A DNA stretch of 64,000 bases from M55B112 sp964539395. GTDB lineage: Bacteria; Bacteroidota; Bacteroidia; Bacteroidales; GCA-2748055. A program made the translations under genes and the position numbers. A model generated the notes under the pieces. It had not been told where the DNA came from. It ran no database searches and was given only the letters and a program-made list of their open reading frames with translations. The stretch is from NCBI GenBank assembly GCA_964539395.1, contig CAZIIU010000018.1, positions 1-64,000 on the forward strand, in the 5' to 3' direction. Shown piece by piece: positions 47,089 through 57,117 of this stretch (its first letter is position 1; the number at the start of each line of letters is the position of its first letter).

Positions 47089-49308
47089 TTACTTAAGATC
47101 AAACCGGTCCAGGTTCATCACCTTGTTCCATGCCGCAACAAAATCCTTCACGAATTTCACCTGGCCATCCATGCTGCCATAGACCTCAGCCACCGCCCTG
47201 AGTTCAGAATTTGAACCAAAGATCAGGTCGGCACGCGTAGCCTTCCACTTGGTCTTGCCAGTTGCCCGGTCACGCCCTTCAAAGGTCTCCTTTGACTCCG
47301 ATGCCGGAGCCCATGTGGTGTTCATATCAAGCAAATTAACAAAGAAATCGTTCGTCAGCGTCCCGGGCCTTTCAGTAAAAACTCCAAGTTCCGAATGATC
47401 CCAGTTTGCATTCAGTACCCGCATACCGCCAACGAGAACTGTCATTTCGGGAGCTGTAAGTGTAAGCAGCTGTGCCTTGTCAATCAGCAACTCCTCAGTA
47501 GAGACAGTAAACTTAGATTTCAGGTAGTTTCGGAAACCATCAGCCTCGGGTTCGAGCACATTGAAAGAATCAACATCAGTCTGCTCCGCCAAAGCATCCA
47601 TACGGCCTGGCGTAAATGGAACGGAAATTTCATGACCACCATCTTTGGCAGCCTTTTCAACAGCTGCACAACCGGCCAGTACGATCAGGTCTGCCATAGA
47701 AATCTTTTTTCCATCTTTCTGCATGCCGTTAAACTCCTCTCTTATAGCTTCGAGGGAGTCAAGAACTTTGTTCAGCTGATCAGGATTATTTACCTGCCAC
47801 CCGTTTTGGGGAGCCAGACGAATATGTGCACCGTTGGCACCGCCCCTTTTATCGGATCCCCTGAATATTGAGGCTGAGGCCCATGCTGTAACAACCAGCT
47901 GTGAAACAGATATGCCGGAATCCAGCACCTTTTTCTTGAGTGCCTCTATATCCTTTTCATCGATCAAAGGATGGTCCAGTTCAGGTATTGGATCCTGCCA
48001 GATCAAATCCTCAACAGGCACTTCCGGACCTAGGTAGAGGGTTTTCGGTCCCATATCACGGTGTGTCAGTTTAAACCACGCCCGGGCAAAAACATCGGCA
48101 AATTCATCCGGGTTTTCATAAAAGCGCCGGGATATTTTCTCATACTCAGGATCGAATCTCAAAGAGAGATCGGTTGTAAGCATTGCAGGTGCATGGCGCT
48201 TTGTGGGATCATGTGCATCGGGCACTGAGTTGGCACCTGCTCCATGTTTGGGCCGCCATTGGTGAGCACCTGCCGGACTCTTTGTCAGTTCCCAATCGTA
48301 ACCGAACAGGTTCCAAAAATAGTTGTTGCTCCATCTGGCTGGCGTACTGGTCCAGGTAACCTCCAGGCCGCTGGATATCGTATCTCCTCCTTTTCCTGTA
48401 CCGTGTAAGCTTTTCCAACCCAAACCCTGCTCCTCAATACCTGCGGCTTCCGGTTCCGGACCCAAAAGTGCTGCATCGGCAATTCCATGGCATTTACCGA
48501 ATGTATGCCCGCCGGCAATCAATGCAACGGTCTCTTCATCATTCATAGCCATGCGGGCAAATGTTTCACGAATATCCTTTGCAGCCGCAACAGGATCAGG
48601 ATTTCCACCCGGTCCCTCCGGATTAACATAAATAAGGCCCATCTGAACCGCTGCAAGCGGATCATCCAAATCACGCTCACCGGTATACCGGTTTTTATCT
48701 TCCAGCCATTCCGTTTCCAATCCCCAGTTTACATCTTCTTCGGGCTCCCAGACATCCGCACGTCCGCCGGCAAATCCAAAGGTTTTGAAACCCATAGATT
48801 CCAGTGCCACATTTCCGGCCAGGATCATCAGATCGGCCCATGATATTTTCCGGCCATATTTCTGCTTAACGGGCCAGAGCAGTCTGCGTGCCTTATCGAG
48901 GTTGACATTATCGGGCCAGCTGTTAAGGGGCGCAAAACGCTGCTGACAGGTACCACCTCCCCCACGGCCATCGCCCGTGCGGTATGTGCCTGCACTGTGC
49001 CATGCCATGCGAATGAAGAATGGCCCGTAATGACCAAAGTCTGCCGGCCACCAATCCTGTGAATCGGTCATCAAATGATGCAGATCCTTTTTTAATGCCT
49101 CGTAATCCAGACTCTGAAATTCCTTTGCATAATCAAAGTCCTCACCCATCGGATTCGATTTGGATGAATGCTGCCGCAATATATTCAACTTCAACTGATT
49201 GGGCCACCAATCACGGTTTTTTGTACCGGCAGATCCAACACTTTGCCTACTTGTCGCCCCGGTAACGGGACATTTACCTGTACTCTTTGAATGATCTTCC
49301 ATGTTCAT
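47089..49308 (-). CDS. katG: Catalase-peroxidase KatG
   Basis: A full-length 739-residue enzyme with both peroxidase-like halves. The distal haem site is RMAWHSAGTYR (Arg100, Trp103, His104); Tyr227 (LIYVNP) and Met253 (FARMAMND) complete the Trp-Tyr-Met cross-link needed for catalase activity. AGGHTFGKCHG carries the proximal His. It removes H2O2 and suggests that the organism meets oxygen. A second ATG at 49302 is also possible. It has no partner genes. Confidence 0.97.
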   Translation of the reverse strand: MNMEDHSKSTGKCPVTGATSRQSVGSAGTKNRDWWPNQLKLNILRQHSSKSNPMGEDFDYAKEFQSLDYEALKKDLHHLMTDSQDWWPADFGHYGPFFIRMAWHSAGTYRTGDGRGGGGTCQQRFAPLNSWPDNVNLDKARRLLWPVKQKYGRKISWADLMILAGNVALESMGFKTFGFAGGRADVWEPEEDVNWGLETEWLEDKNRYTGERDLDDPLAAVQMGLIYVNPEGPGGNPDPVAAAKDIRETFARMAMNDEETVALIAGGHTFGKCHGIADAALLGPEPEAAGIEEQGLGWKSLHGTGKGGDTISSGLEVTWTSTPARWSNNYFWNLFGYDWELTKSPAGAHQWRPKHGAGANSVPDAHDPTKRHAPAMLTTDLSLRFDPEYEKISRRFYENPDEFADVFARAWFKLTHRDMGPKTLYLGPEVPVEDLIWQDPIPELDHPLIDEKDIEALKKKVLDSGISVSQLVVTAWASASIFRGSDKRGGANGAHIRLAPQNGWQVNNPDQLNKVLDSLEAIREEFNGMQKDGKKISMADLIVLAGCAAVEKAAKDGGHEISVPFTPGRMDALAEQTDVDSFNVLEPEADGFRNYLKSKFTVSTEELLIDKAQLLTLTAPEMTVLVGGMRVLNANWDHSELGVFTERPGTLTNDFFVNLLDMNTTWAPASESKETFEGRDRATGKTKWKATRADLIFGSNSELRAVAEVYGSMDGQVKFVKDFVAAWNKVMNLDRFDLK

Positions 49309-49519
49309 GATTAATTATTGTTTGTTTGTTCTGATTCAGTGTTATTTCTATGTCCTTTTAATGTTGAATTAACAATCTTCTATGAGAAGAGGTTCACACT
49401 CTAAATATACAAAAAACCGATTCATTTCTCCCGGATAAATTATTTTTAACATTGTTCAAAAAAACAAAGACACAGTGTCAAAAGGGCTATCCCCAGTCAC
49501 TTTTTTGTATCTTAGCGTC

Positions 49520-50098
49520 ATGACTATCACAGGACTTTTTTTCGGCTCTTTTAACCCGGTGCACATCGGACACATGGCCATTGCCAACTACATGGTAGAA
49601 TTTACGGATATTGAAGAGTTATGGTTTGTAGTTAGTCCTCAAAATCCGATGAAAAAAAAGAATACCCTCCTGGAAGATTATCACAGGCTCGAACTCACAA
49701 GGCTCGCAGTCGGCAGCGATGAGCGGTTTCAGGTTTCCGATATTGAGTTCGGCATGCCTCAGCCCTCCTATACTATTGACACCTTAACCTACCTGAAGGA
49801 AAAGCAACCCCACAGGGAGTTCTGGATTATTATGGGTGCAGACGGACTAAGAAACTTTCACAGATGGAAAAATGCAGATGTTCTGGCAGAAAATTATCCC
49901 CGACTTGTTTATCCCCGTCCCGGTATACCGAGAGAGGATATCCTCAACCATAAAAATGTCACACTGGTTGATGCTCCCATGATGGAAATCTCTTCAAGCT
50001 TTATCAGGAGGTCCATCAGAAATGAAAAGAATGTCCGGTTTTTTCTGCCGGAAAAAACCTACCGGTACATAAGAGACATGCATTTCTATGAGAAGTAA
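49520..50098 (+). CDS. nadD: Nicotinate-nucleotide adenylyltransferase
   Basis: The ATG at 49520 gives 192 residues beginning MTITGLFFGSFNPVHIGHM, the HxGH nucleotidyltransferase motif. A GTG further up (49475) adds unconserved residues and is rejected. The C-terminal ISSSFIRRSI motif is present. It adenylates nicotinate mononucleotide for NAD synthesis. It stands alone, divergent from katG and convergent with the oxidoreductase genes. Confidence 0.94.
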   Translation: MTITGLFFGSFNPVHIGHMAIANYMVEFTDIEELWFVVSPQNPMKKKNTLLEDYHRLELTRLAVGSDERFQVSDIEFGMPQPSYTIDTLTYLKEKQPHREFWIIMGADGLRNFHRWKNADVLAENYPRLVYPRPGIPREDILNHKNVTLVDAPMMEISSSFIRRSIRNEKNVRFFLPEKTYRYIRDMHFYEK

Positions 50099-50158
50099 GC
50101 GGTCCTCCCGATCAATTCCTCTGCTTTATCCGTATTTCGCCATCACACCTGAAAACTT

Positions 50159-50722
50159 CTATGAATTCCCCACCCCCAGCTTAGCCTCTTCAACAATCTC
50201 CATACCACGGTGGATCGCCTTTTCATTGGCAGGAATCGTATGATGGTGCCGTTCAGGCAAAGATTTCCTGAGGCCTTTTATTACATTGTCAAAATCAACT
50301 ACCGGATTCACCTTCAGGTAGGCTCCCAGAACAATCATATTGAATGTCTTCGGGGCACGCATTTTTGCAGCCTCAGAAGCAGCTTCCACCTTAAATATCC
50401 TGATATCCTCACGCTCAGGATGCCTGGTAATACCATTCGGATCATACAGCAACAGGCCGCCCGGCTTCACCGCCTCCTCAAACTTATCGAGCGATTGCTG
50501 ATTGAGAATAATGGCCGTATCAAAGCTGTGCAGCACCGGTGAACTCACCCTGTCGTCGCTTAAAATAACAGTAACATTAGCGGTACCCCCACGCATTTCC
50601 GGTCCATAAGAGGGCATCCAGCTAACCTCCTGCTCCAGCATAATCCCTGAATATGCCAGGATCTTTCCCATTGAAAGAACCCCCTGTCCACCAAATCCAG
50701 CAATAATTATCTCCTCAGTCAT
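50159..50722 (-). CDS. 2-oxoacid:ferredoxin oxidoreductase, gamma subunit
   Basis: A 187-residue gamma-domain subunit: IAGFGGQGVLSMGKIL near the start and SYGPEMRGGTANVTV are conserved in KorC/VorC proteins. It forms part of the four-subunit enzyme that oxidatively decarboxylates a 2-oxoacid to acyl-CoA and reduces ferredoxin. It is the last gene of the leftward set, 49 nt after the beta gene. Confidence 0.9.
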   Translation of the reverse strand: MTEEIIIAGFGGQGVLSMGKILAYSGIMLEQEVSWMPSYGPEMRGGTANVTVILSDDRVSSPVLHSFDTAIILNQQSLDKFEEAVKPGGLLLYDPNGITRHPEREDIRIFKVEAASEAAKMRAPKTFNMIVLGAYLKVNPVVDFDNVIKGLRKSLPERHHHTIPANEKAIHRGMEIVEEAKLGVGNS

Positions 50723-50771
50723 GATTGTAGTTTTTGTCGACTGTTCAGTTTACTTTAAATCATCTGTCAGA

Positions 50772-51569
50772 TTACATTAAATCCTTCATCAGGTCTTTCA
50801 CTATCTTCCCATCCGACTTGATGTCGCCAAGTGGGTAGAATGGAAACATATGTTCCTCCATCCACTCGTTCGCGGCAACCGGACTCATCTTCCAACCTGA
50901 ATTGCAGTTGGAGACAATCTCAACAAAAGCGAGCCCCTTTTTCTCCCTTTGCACATCAAAAGCATTCCGGATCGCCTTTTTCGTCTTTCTAACGTTCCCC
51001 GGTTTATGTACTGCCTGGCGGGTAACAAAATATGTACCCGGTAACTGCGCAACCAGCTCAGTGATCTTTAAGGGATGCCCCATGAGCTTGTGGTTACGAC
51101 CATATGGAGTGGTCGATGACTTCATCCCCTCGAGTGTCGTTGGCGCCATCTGTCCCCCGGTCATACCATATATTCCGTTGTTTATGAAAATAATAACGAT
51201 ATTCTCTCCCCTGTTACAAGCATGGATGGTCTCCGCGGTCCCAATGGCTGCCAAATCGCCGTCACCCTGGTAGGTAAATACATATTTCTCTGGCCATAAG
51301 CGCTTGATCCCCGTAGCTACCGCAGGTGCACGGCCATGGGCCGCCTGCGACATATCAATATCCATAAAGTCATATGCAAGTACCGAACACCCGACCGGTG
51401 CTATTCCGATGACATCCGCCTGTATGCCCATCTCCTCAATAACTTCCATGATCAGATGGTGTACTGTTCCATGACCGCACCCTGGACAGTAGGAAAGCGT
51501 CGCATCAGTCATGAGGTGCGTACGGCTGTGAACCAGGTTCTCAGGATTAATTATCTCATTGATTTCCAT
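50772..51569 (-). CDS. 2-oxoacid:ferredoxin oxidoreductase, beta (thiamine diphosphate) subunit
   Basis: A 265-residue subunit that binds thiamine diphosphate and a [4Fe-4S] cluster. YCPGCGHGTVHHL has two of the cluster cysteines, and GDGDLAAIG...NNGIYGMTGG is the diphosphate/Mg2+ site. It shares one base with the end of the alpha gene, so the two are coupled. The sequence places it near KorB/VorB-type enzymes; whether branched-chain 2-oxoacids or 2-oxoglutarate is preferred cannot be told. Confidence 0.92.
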   Translation of the reverse strand: MEINEIINPENLVHSRTHLMTDATLSYCPGCGHGTVHHLIMEVIEEMGIQADVIGIAPVGCSVLAYDFMDIDMSQAAHGRAPAVATGIKRLWPEKYVFTYQGDGDLAAIGTAETIHACNRGENIVIIFINNGIYGMTGGQMAPTTLEGMKSSTTPYGRNHKLMGHPLKITELVAQLPGTYFVTRQAVHKPGNVRKTKKAIRNAFDVQREKKGLAFVEIVSNCNSGWKMSPVAANEWMEEHMFPFYPLGDIKSDGKIVKDLMKDLM

Positions 51570-52639
51570 TAATACCCTCCCATTAGTTTTTCTTCAATCA
51601 CTTTTAAAACATCATCTGGGGAAAATATTTTTCCCCCCGGAGTTCCGTAATGGTAAACAGGAATCCTGCCATTCACAGCCAGCCTCACATCCTCAACCAT
51701 CTGACCGGAACTGAGTTCAACCGTAAGAACCCCTTTTACCTGGCGTGCCATTTTCGAGAGAACCTCGTCGGGAAAAGGAAACAGGGTAATAGGACGCAGG
51801 AGTCCCAGTTTTTTACCCCGGCTTCTTGCCATATCTACCGCTTTCTGACAGATTCTTGCGCTGGAACCATAGGCAACCAGGAGAAACTCAGCATCATCGC
51901 AATGGAACTTCTCAAACATCACATCCTGCTTCATGCTGTTGTATTTTTCCTGAAGCTTCACATTATGCAGGTACTGCTTCTCAGGATCAAGGTTTAGTGA
52001 TGTTATGATATTTCGCTCCCGCTTTTGTGTCTTTCCCGTAATCGTCCATGCCGGATCAAACTCAGTCACCCGTTGCTTTTGCTCCGGCAACTCCACCTTC
52101 TCCATCATCTGACCGATCAATCCATCGGAAAGAATCATTACCGGGTTCCTGTATTTAAAGGCCAGCTCCATCCCTTTATCCACGAAATCGGCCATCTCCT
52201 GCACCGATGAAGGGGCCAGCACTACCAGGTGGTAGTCGCCATGTCCCCCACCCTTTGTTGCCTGGAAATAGTCGGCCTGCGAGGGCTGGATGGTACCAAG
52301 ACCCGGACCTCCTCTGACAACATTTACAATAAGGCAGGGCAACTCGGCTCCGGCAATATAGCTGATCCCTTCCATCTTCAGACTGATACCCGGACTGGAT
52401 GATGAAGTCATCACCTTCTTACCAGTTCCTGCTGCCCCGTACACCATGTTGATTGCAGCAATCTCACTCTCAGCCTGTAATACGACCATCCCTGTACGCT
52501 CCTCAGGTCGCTGCAGGGTAAGATACTCAAGCACTTCCGACTGCGGTGTGATGGGATATCCGAAATAGGCATCCATCCCCGCCCTGATAGCTGCCTCTGC
52601 TATAGCCTCATTGCCTTTCATTAACTGAACTTGTCCCAT
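51569..52639 (-). CDS. 2-oxoacid:ferredoxin oxidoreductase, alpha subunit (VorB/KorA-like)
   Basis: A 356-residue subunit containing the pyrimidine-binding half: GNEAIAEAAIRAGMDAYFGYPITPQSE and VMTSSSSPGISLKMEG are conserved. It is most like the subunit usually named VorB (3-methyl-2-oxobutanoate oxidation), although KorA is close. It lies 18 nt after the ferredoxin gene in the same operon. Confidence 0.9.
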   Translation of the reverse strand: MGQVQLMKGNEAIAEAAIRAGMDAYFGYPITPQSEVLEYLTLQRPEERTGMVVLQAESEIAAINMVYGAAGTGKKVMTSSSSPGISLKMEGISYIAGAELPCLIVNVVRGGPGLGTIQPSQADYFQATKGGGHGDYHLVVLAPSSVQEMADFVDKGMELAFKYRNPVMILSDGLIGQMMEKVELPEQKQRVTEFDPAWTITGKTQKRERNIITSLNLDPEKQYLHNVKLQEKYNSMKQDVMFEKFHCDDAEFLLVAYGSSARICQKAVDMARSRGKKLGLLRPITLFPFPDEVLSKMARQVKGVLTVELSSGQMVEDVRLAVNGRIPVYHYGTPGGKIFSPDDVLKVIEEKLMGGY

Positions 52640-52657
52640 TGCTATAAAAAGTATTGT

Positions 52658-52882
52658 TTAAACCTTTACCCTGTAAACAGTTATCACACCATCGGGACAA
52701 ACAATAGCACAGTTTGAACATCCGGTGCATTGCTTCGGATCTGCCATATAGGCATAGTGATACCCCTTGCCGTTAACCTCTTTCGCCATGGCAATGACTT
52801 CAGTGGGGCAGTTAACCATGCAGAGTTCACACCCCTTGCAACGCTCAACATCCACCACGATTGCTCCTCTCATTTTTCCCAT
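52658..52882 (-). CDS. 2 x [4Fe-4S] ferredoxin subunit of the 2-oxoacid oxidoreductase
   Basis: A 74-residue ferredoxin-like subunit with two CxxCxxCxxxCP motifs: CKGCELCMVNCP and CTGCSNCAIVCP. It passes electrons from the TPP site to soluble ferredoxin. It is the first gene of the operon, with about 180 bp of spacer upstream. Confidence 0.93.
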   Translation of the reverse strand: MGKMRGAIVVDVERCKGCELCMVNCPTEVIAMAKEVNGKGYHYAYMADPKQCTGCSNCAIVCPDGVITVYRVKV

Positions 52883-53063
52883 ATTTCAGGTTTTTGTCTT
52901 CTGAATCAAAATAAATCTCCTGTTCCTGTATCCTGTTCCCGAAAAAACAATCCTTTAAAATTTCTCCGGCAAATTATGTATAACCCAACGATTATAAAAA
53001 AAAGTTATCCCCGTATAAAAAGATTCATCCCAAAACATCATAATTTAGAAACATTATCATTAA

Positions 53064-54380
53064 TCAATAGGGGTGATCCTGCTGAAAACAGTTTAACCTA
53101 TGCTCCAGTTCTGCAAACTGATCCCTTCTTACCTGCGATACACATGCCCTTAATCCTTCTGGAAATGCACTGCCTGTTAGATTTAATGCAATGGCACTGA
53201 TCCCGTAATAGAGCAACTCCTCAACCAGCCCTGTGCCATCAAATCCAGGGTATGCGATGGTGAAATAGAAACCATCTGCAATCGGCTCGTCGATATCCAT
53301 CTCATAAACGATCCTGAAACCATATTTCAAAAACAGTTTCTTCATGATCTTCGCCTTCTCTCCATACTCTTTCACCACTTCCACGAAATTGAATTCGCCG
53401 TCGTTCACGGCCTTTAAGATGGCTGCCAGTCCATACTGTGCCGTATGTGCAACCCCGGCAGACAATGAATAAAGAGATCCGTAAATCATGGCATGACTGA
53501 ATTTATCCGAACTGTAGTACCTTCTTAGATCGGTAAACCGTCTGTTATATAATACCGGAGACATTACCATCATTCCAACCCTCTGTCCGGCATAGCTAAA
53601 AGCTTTTGAACTGGAAATAAGCAGAATATAGTTATCAGTATACCTTGCAACTGTTGCCTGGTAGGGTGGCTCCCCGGGTCTGGACAGATCCTTCCGGAAA
53701 TCCATTCCAAAATAGGCCAGATCTTCAATGACGGTAACATCGTACTTTTTTGAAACCCTCCCAATTACCTTCAACTCCTCCTCCGTCAGGCATATCCATG
53801 AAGGATTATTGGGATTTGAATAAAGGATCGATGAGTACCTGCCCATGTTTATCTCCTCCTCCAGTTTAGCTTCAAGCTTTTCACCCCTGAAATTATATAG
53901 ATCAAAAGAACCATATTCATGTCCAAGGATCAGGCACTGCTGTTTTTGCACGGGGAAGCCGGGGTCGAGAAAGAGTGTGCCGGTCCTGTACCTGTCCGAC
54001 CTGTTTACAACCATGAACGAGGCCATTCCACCCATCATTGATCCGACGGTGGGCACACAGCACTCAGGGGGGACTTCAAGGTCCATAAAAAGCTTTACGA
54101 AACGGGCTGCCTCCTTTTTTAGCGGGAGTATCCCTTCAATATTGGGATATTTGGAAGCCACACCATGCTTTAACGCTTCAATTTCCGCCTCCACACCCAC
54201 CGCAGCCGGCTCCAGTCCCGGAACCCCCATCTCCATCCTGATATACTCTTCACCTGTATTCTCCTGGATATCATTGACGATCTTTACAATCTCCCTGATC
54301 GTCCCTCTCCCTACCGGATGAATGCCAAAATCCTCAATCACCTTAGCTACCACATCTGAATTTATAGGTGTCTTCCTCAT
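53064..54380 (-). CDS. Class I/II aminotransferase
   Basis: A 438-residue fold-type I PLP enzyme. SNPNNPSW, VIEDLAYFGMD (Asp220) and SSSKAFSYAGQRVG with Lys259 as the PLP lysine are intact. It lies just upstream of the oxidoreductase operon and just downstream of the acyl-CoA synthetase, which suggests that it turns amino acids into the 2-oxoacids used by that enzyme. The exact amino acid is unknown. Confidence 0.9.
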   Translation of the reverse strand: MRKTPINSDVVAKVIEDFGIHPVGRGTIREIVKIVNDIQENTGEEYIRMEMGVPGLEPAAVGVEAEIEALKHGVASKYPNIEGILPLKKEAARFVKLFMDLEVPPECCVPTVGSMMGGMASFMVVNRSDRYRTGTLFLDPGFPVQKQQCLILGHEYGSFDLYNFRGEKLEAKLEEEINMGRYSSILYSNPNNPSWICLTEEELKVIGRVSKKYDVTVIEDLAYFGMDFRKDLSRPGEPPYQATVARYTDNYILLISSSKAFSYAGQRVGMMVMSPVLYNRRFTDLRRYYSSDKFSHAMIYGSLYSLSAGVAHTAQYGLAAILKAVNDGEFNFVEVVKEYGEKAKIMKKLFLKYGFRIVYEMDIDEPIADGFYFTIAYPGFDGTGLVEELLYYGISAIALNLTGSAFPEGLRACVSQVRRDQFAELEHRLNCFQQDHPY

Positions 54381-54454
54381 GCATCTGGTTTTGCAACGTG
54401 AAATTAAAAATTGATGATGAAATGGAAGGTGTCGTTTAACATAAGCGGGATGTG

Positions 54455-56521
54455 TTATGCAACTTTTTTCTTTATACGAACCCTGGCGTCTGCAACAATT
54501 ATTCCTTGTTCATCCGCAATTAATGGATTGATATCTATTTCAACTATCTCACTCGTATAGTGAAGCAGTGTGGAAAGTCGCACGATGATCTCTGCAAATT
54601 GTTGTAGATTCACGGGCTTTTGTCCTCTGACACCTTGCAGCAGCGGATAGGACCGCAGCGAGCGGATCATCCCCTCAGCTTCCGGAAATGTAAGCGGTGC
54701 CAGCCCGGTTGCAATATCCTTCAAAACCTCAACATAGATACCACCCAGTCCGCACATAACAAGATGCCCGTAACCAGGTTCATAGGAGGCACCGGTAAAA
54801 AGTTCATGTCCCTTGAGCATAGGCTGTACAAGAACTGCCTCGTACCCTTCAATTTGTTTCATTCTCTGAAAGGAATCGAGTAATTCGGCTTCGGTAGCTA
54901 TGTTAAGTATAACACCACCGACATCAGTTTTATGCACAGGTCCCACCACCTTCATGGCCAGCGGATAACCAGTCTGCTTAGCAAAAGCAACAACCTCATC
55001 CTGAATGGCTGTCACCAGCTCCTTCACCACTGGTATTCCTGCATACGAAAGCAAAGCATGCACCTGATCCGGAGGCAGGTACTCCTCACCTGCTGCATTA
55101 ATAATCTTTCTTGCCGACTGTATATCAACTCCTTCCAGGTAGATTCGTTCAAAAGCAGGTTCAGGTACATGATGTATTTTCACCAATGCTTTTCCGAGAA
55201 GTACCTCATCAGGAAAGTTCATATGGCCATATGAGAGAAACCTCTCCACCTCTGAGGCGGCCGTCGTAACTGAAGGCAGAACAGGGAACACAGGCTTTTT
55301 GCAACTGAGCATATGGGTATGCAACTCCTCATAGACGTCAAATACAGGTGCCAGTCCTGGAGTTCCAAAGATCAGGACCACTGCATCGATCTGGTCGAAA
55401 CGGTTTTCACAGTAGTCAAGACACGTTTTTACCTGTTCTGCTGTACCAGTGGCTAAAATATCGATCGGATTGGCAGCAGAAGATCCCGGGAACAGCCTCG
55501 CAAGTAATTCCCTGGCATCATTACCTCCTAAATGAGGAACGTCCAGTCCCCCTTCAGCCAGTGCATCGGTAAGCATCACCGCCGGTCCACCGGCATGGGT
55601 AATGATCGCATAATTTCTCCCCGGCAGTTTCGGATAAAGCAGCACAGCAGCTACGGTCGCCAACTCTTCCCTTCCATAACACCTGATGATCCCTGCCTTT
55701 CGGAACAGCGCATCAACTGCCTGGTCGGATGTTGCAAGGGCACCGGTATGTGAAGTTGCAGCACGACTTCCGGCTTCAGAAGTTCCGGCCTTGATAGCTG
55801 CGATCCTGCACCCCTTCCTGATCATACTCGTGGCATGCTTTAGGAGCTTATCGGGACTTCGGATCGATTCGAAGTAGAGAATTTTCGTCTTTGAACTTAC
55901 TCCTTCAACATATGTTTCATCCATATACTCCAGAATATCCTCCACACCATTCTGGGCAGAGTTTCCCACTGAAAACACCGTGTTGAATTTTAGCCCTTTC
56001 TGCAATGCGGCCTCCATAATAAAAACGGCAGTCGCACCACTACCGGAAATAAAGTCACATCCTTCCGGATCGAGCTTTGGGATAGGAAGTGTAAATACTG
56101 CCTGGAATCCGGGAGTCATAACCCCAATGCAATTGGGACCGATAAGCGTGGCACCGTATCTTTCACATATCAGGGTTATCTTTCGTTCAATCGCAGCACC
56201 ATTTTCATTCTCCTCGCTGAATCCGGCAGAGATAATAATAAAAGCCCTGGTATTCTTACGGGAAGCCATCAATTCAACAGCATCGGCACAAGAACCGGCA
56301 GGAATGGCAAGGACTGCCAGATCGACGGGGGGAAGATCGTCCGGGTCCCTGTAACAGGCATCGCCCTGAATGAAATCCTCTTTTGGATTCACTGCATAAA
56401 GCCTCCCTTTAAATGTGCCATTCTTTATGTTATAATATATTTTTCCACCCGGCTTAACTGTGTTATTCGACGCCCCGATTACGACAATGCTATCAGGTTT
56501 AATTAGTTGACGAGTTATCAT
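54455..56521 (-). CDS. acdAB: Fused ADP-forming acyl-CoA synthetase (acetate-CoA ligase type)
   Basis: A 688-residue fusion. The N part holds a CoA-binding Rossmann fold (VVIGASNN) and the ligase domain with the phosphorylated His258 in ATSHTGALATSD; the C part is an ATP-grasp domain (about 465-688; YPLAMKVVGPVHKTDVGGV). The enzyme turns acyl-CoA, ADP and phosphate into acid, CoA and ATP. Alpha-beta fusion is common in bacteria and archaea. With the aminotransferase and the oxidoreductase it gives substrate-level phosphorylation. Confidence 0.92.
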   Translation of the reverse strand: MITRQLIKPDSIVVIGASNNTVKPGGKIYYNIKNGTFKGRLYAVNPKEDFIQGDACYRDPDDLPPVDLAVLAIPAGSCADAVELMASRKNTRAFIIISAGFSEENENGAAIERKITLICERYGATLIGPNCIGVMTPGFQAVFTLPIPKLDPEGCDFISGSGATAVFIMEAALQKGLKFNTVFSVGNSAQNGVEDILEYMDETYVEGVSSKTKILYFESIRSPDKLLKHATSMIRKGCRIAAIKAGTSEAGSRAATSHTGALATSDQAVDALFRKAGIIRCYGREELATVAAVLLYPKLPGRNYAIITHAGGPAVMLTDALAEGGLDVPHLGGNDARELLARLFPGSSAANPIDILATGTAEQVKTCLDYCENRFDQIDAVVLIFGTPGLAPVFDVYEELHTHMLSCKKPVFPVLPSVTTAASEVERFLSYGHMNFPDEVLLGKALVKIHHVPEPAFERIYLEGVDIQSARKIINAAGEEYLPPDQVHALLSYAGIPVVKELVTAIQDEVVAFAKQTGYPLAMKVVGPVHKTDVGGVILNIATEAELLDSFQRMKQIEGYEAVLVQPMLKGHELFTGASYEPGYGHLVMCGLGGIYVEVLKDIATGLAPLTFPEAEGMIRSLRSYPLLQGVRGQKPVNLQQFAEIIVRLSTLLHYTSEIVEIDINPLIADEQGIIVADARVRIKKKVA

Positions 56522-56839
56522 GCATATGTGGGATTTGATGCCATAAAGATAGGAAAGTGAAAAATAGAGCAGGAAAGAAAATGGGTGTCTTTAAACATGA
56601 AGAGCTGCCGGATCAGATATCCGCAAGGTTTATTTACCGCCAACAATGATTGCCGATCAATGGCATAGCAGAATAATCGGAAAAAAATAAGGCAGATTGC
56701 TACTCTCTCTAAAACCCTCAAAAAGATTCGCAACCTGCCTTGCACCCCAACAATTACTTTCAACAATAATAACCCATAATCACTAAAAAAGTTGTTAATG
56801 AAACAGGTTTTAACAAAAAAAGGCCCTATTTTAACATTC
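56522..56839. other. 318-bp spacer, no gene seen
   Basis: Separates the TM1266-type regulator from the acyl-CoA synthetase gene. TTGTTAA (56790 region) and TTAACAA about 14 bp apart resemble Rex half-sites, but the spacing is too wide for a Rex operator. A leftward 142-codon frame across it has no family character. Confidence 0.4.
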
Positions 56840-57082
56840 TCAGTTTGCGAGAAGGGATTTAACGCGAATTCCCGGAATTCTGCCCAGTTGACCTGTAAGA
56901 GAACCAAGTTCATCGGTTGTTCCCTCGAATACCAGTGATATAACACTCATCTGTCTGTCGCGTAGCGGAATGCCTTGTCGGCCAAGAATCATTGAAGCGT
57001 GAATGGAGATAATCTTATTCAATGTGTTGACCCTTTCTCCATTTTCAATGATGATCAGAGCCGTTCCAATTCTCTTTTCCAT
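56840..57082 (-). CDS. TM1266-family putative regulator of iron-only hydrogenase system
   Basis: An 80-residue ACT-like small protein. KRIGTALIIIENG, INKIISIHASMILGRQGIPL (as NKIISIHASMI...) and the VSVISLVFEGTTDELGSLTGQLGRIPGI type core are typical of the family that is usually found beside [FeFe]-hydrogenase maturation genes (hydE, hydF, hydG). It follows rex by 35 nt, most likely in the same message. Its mode of action is not established. Confidence 0.85.
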   Translation of the reverse strand: MEKRIGTALIIIENGERVNTLNKIISIHASMILGRQGIPLRDRQMSVISLVFEGTTDELGSLTGQLGRIPGIRVKSLLAN

Positions 57083-57117
57083 CCGGATCGTTATATTTAA
57101 TGCAGGTTATGCAGGTT

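Noticed and set aside
56518..56946. Leftward 142-codon frame between the acyl-CoA synthetase and the TM1266-type gene
   Set aside because: It overlaps the start of the well-supported TM1266-type gene in another frame and has no family character.
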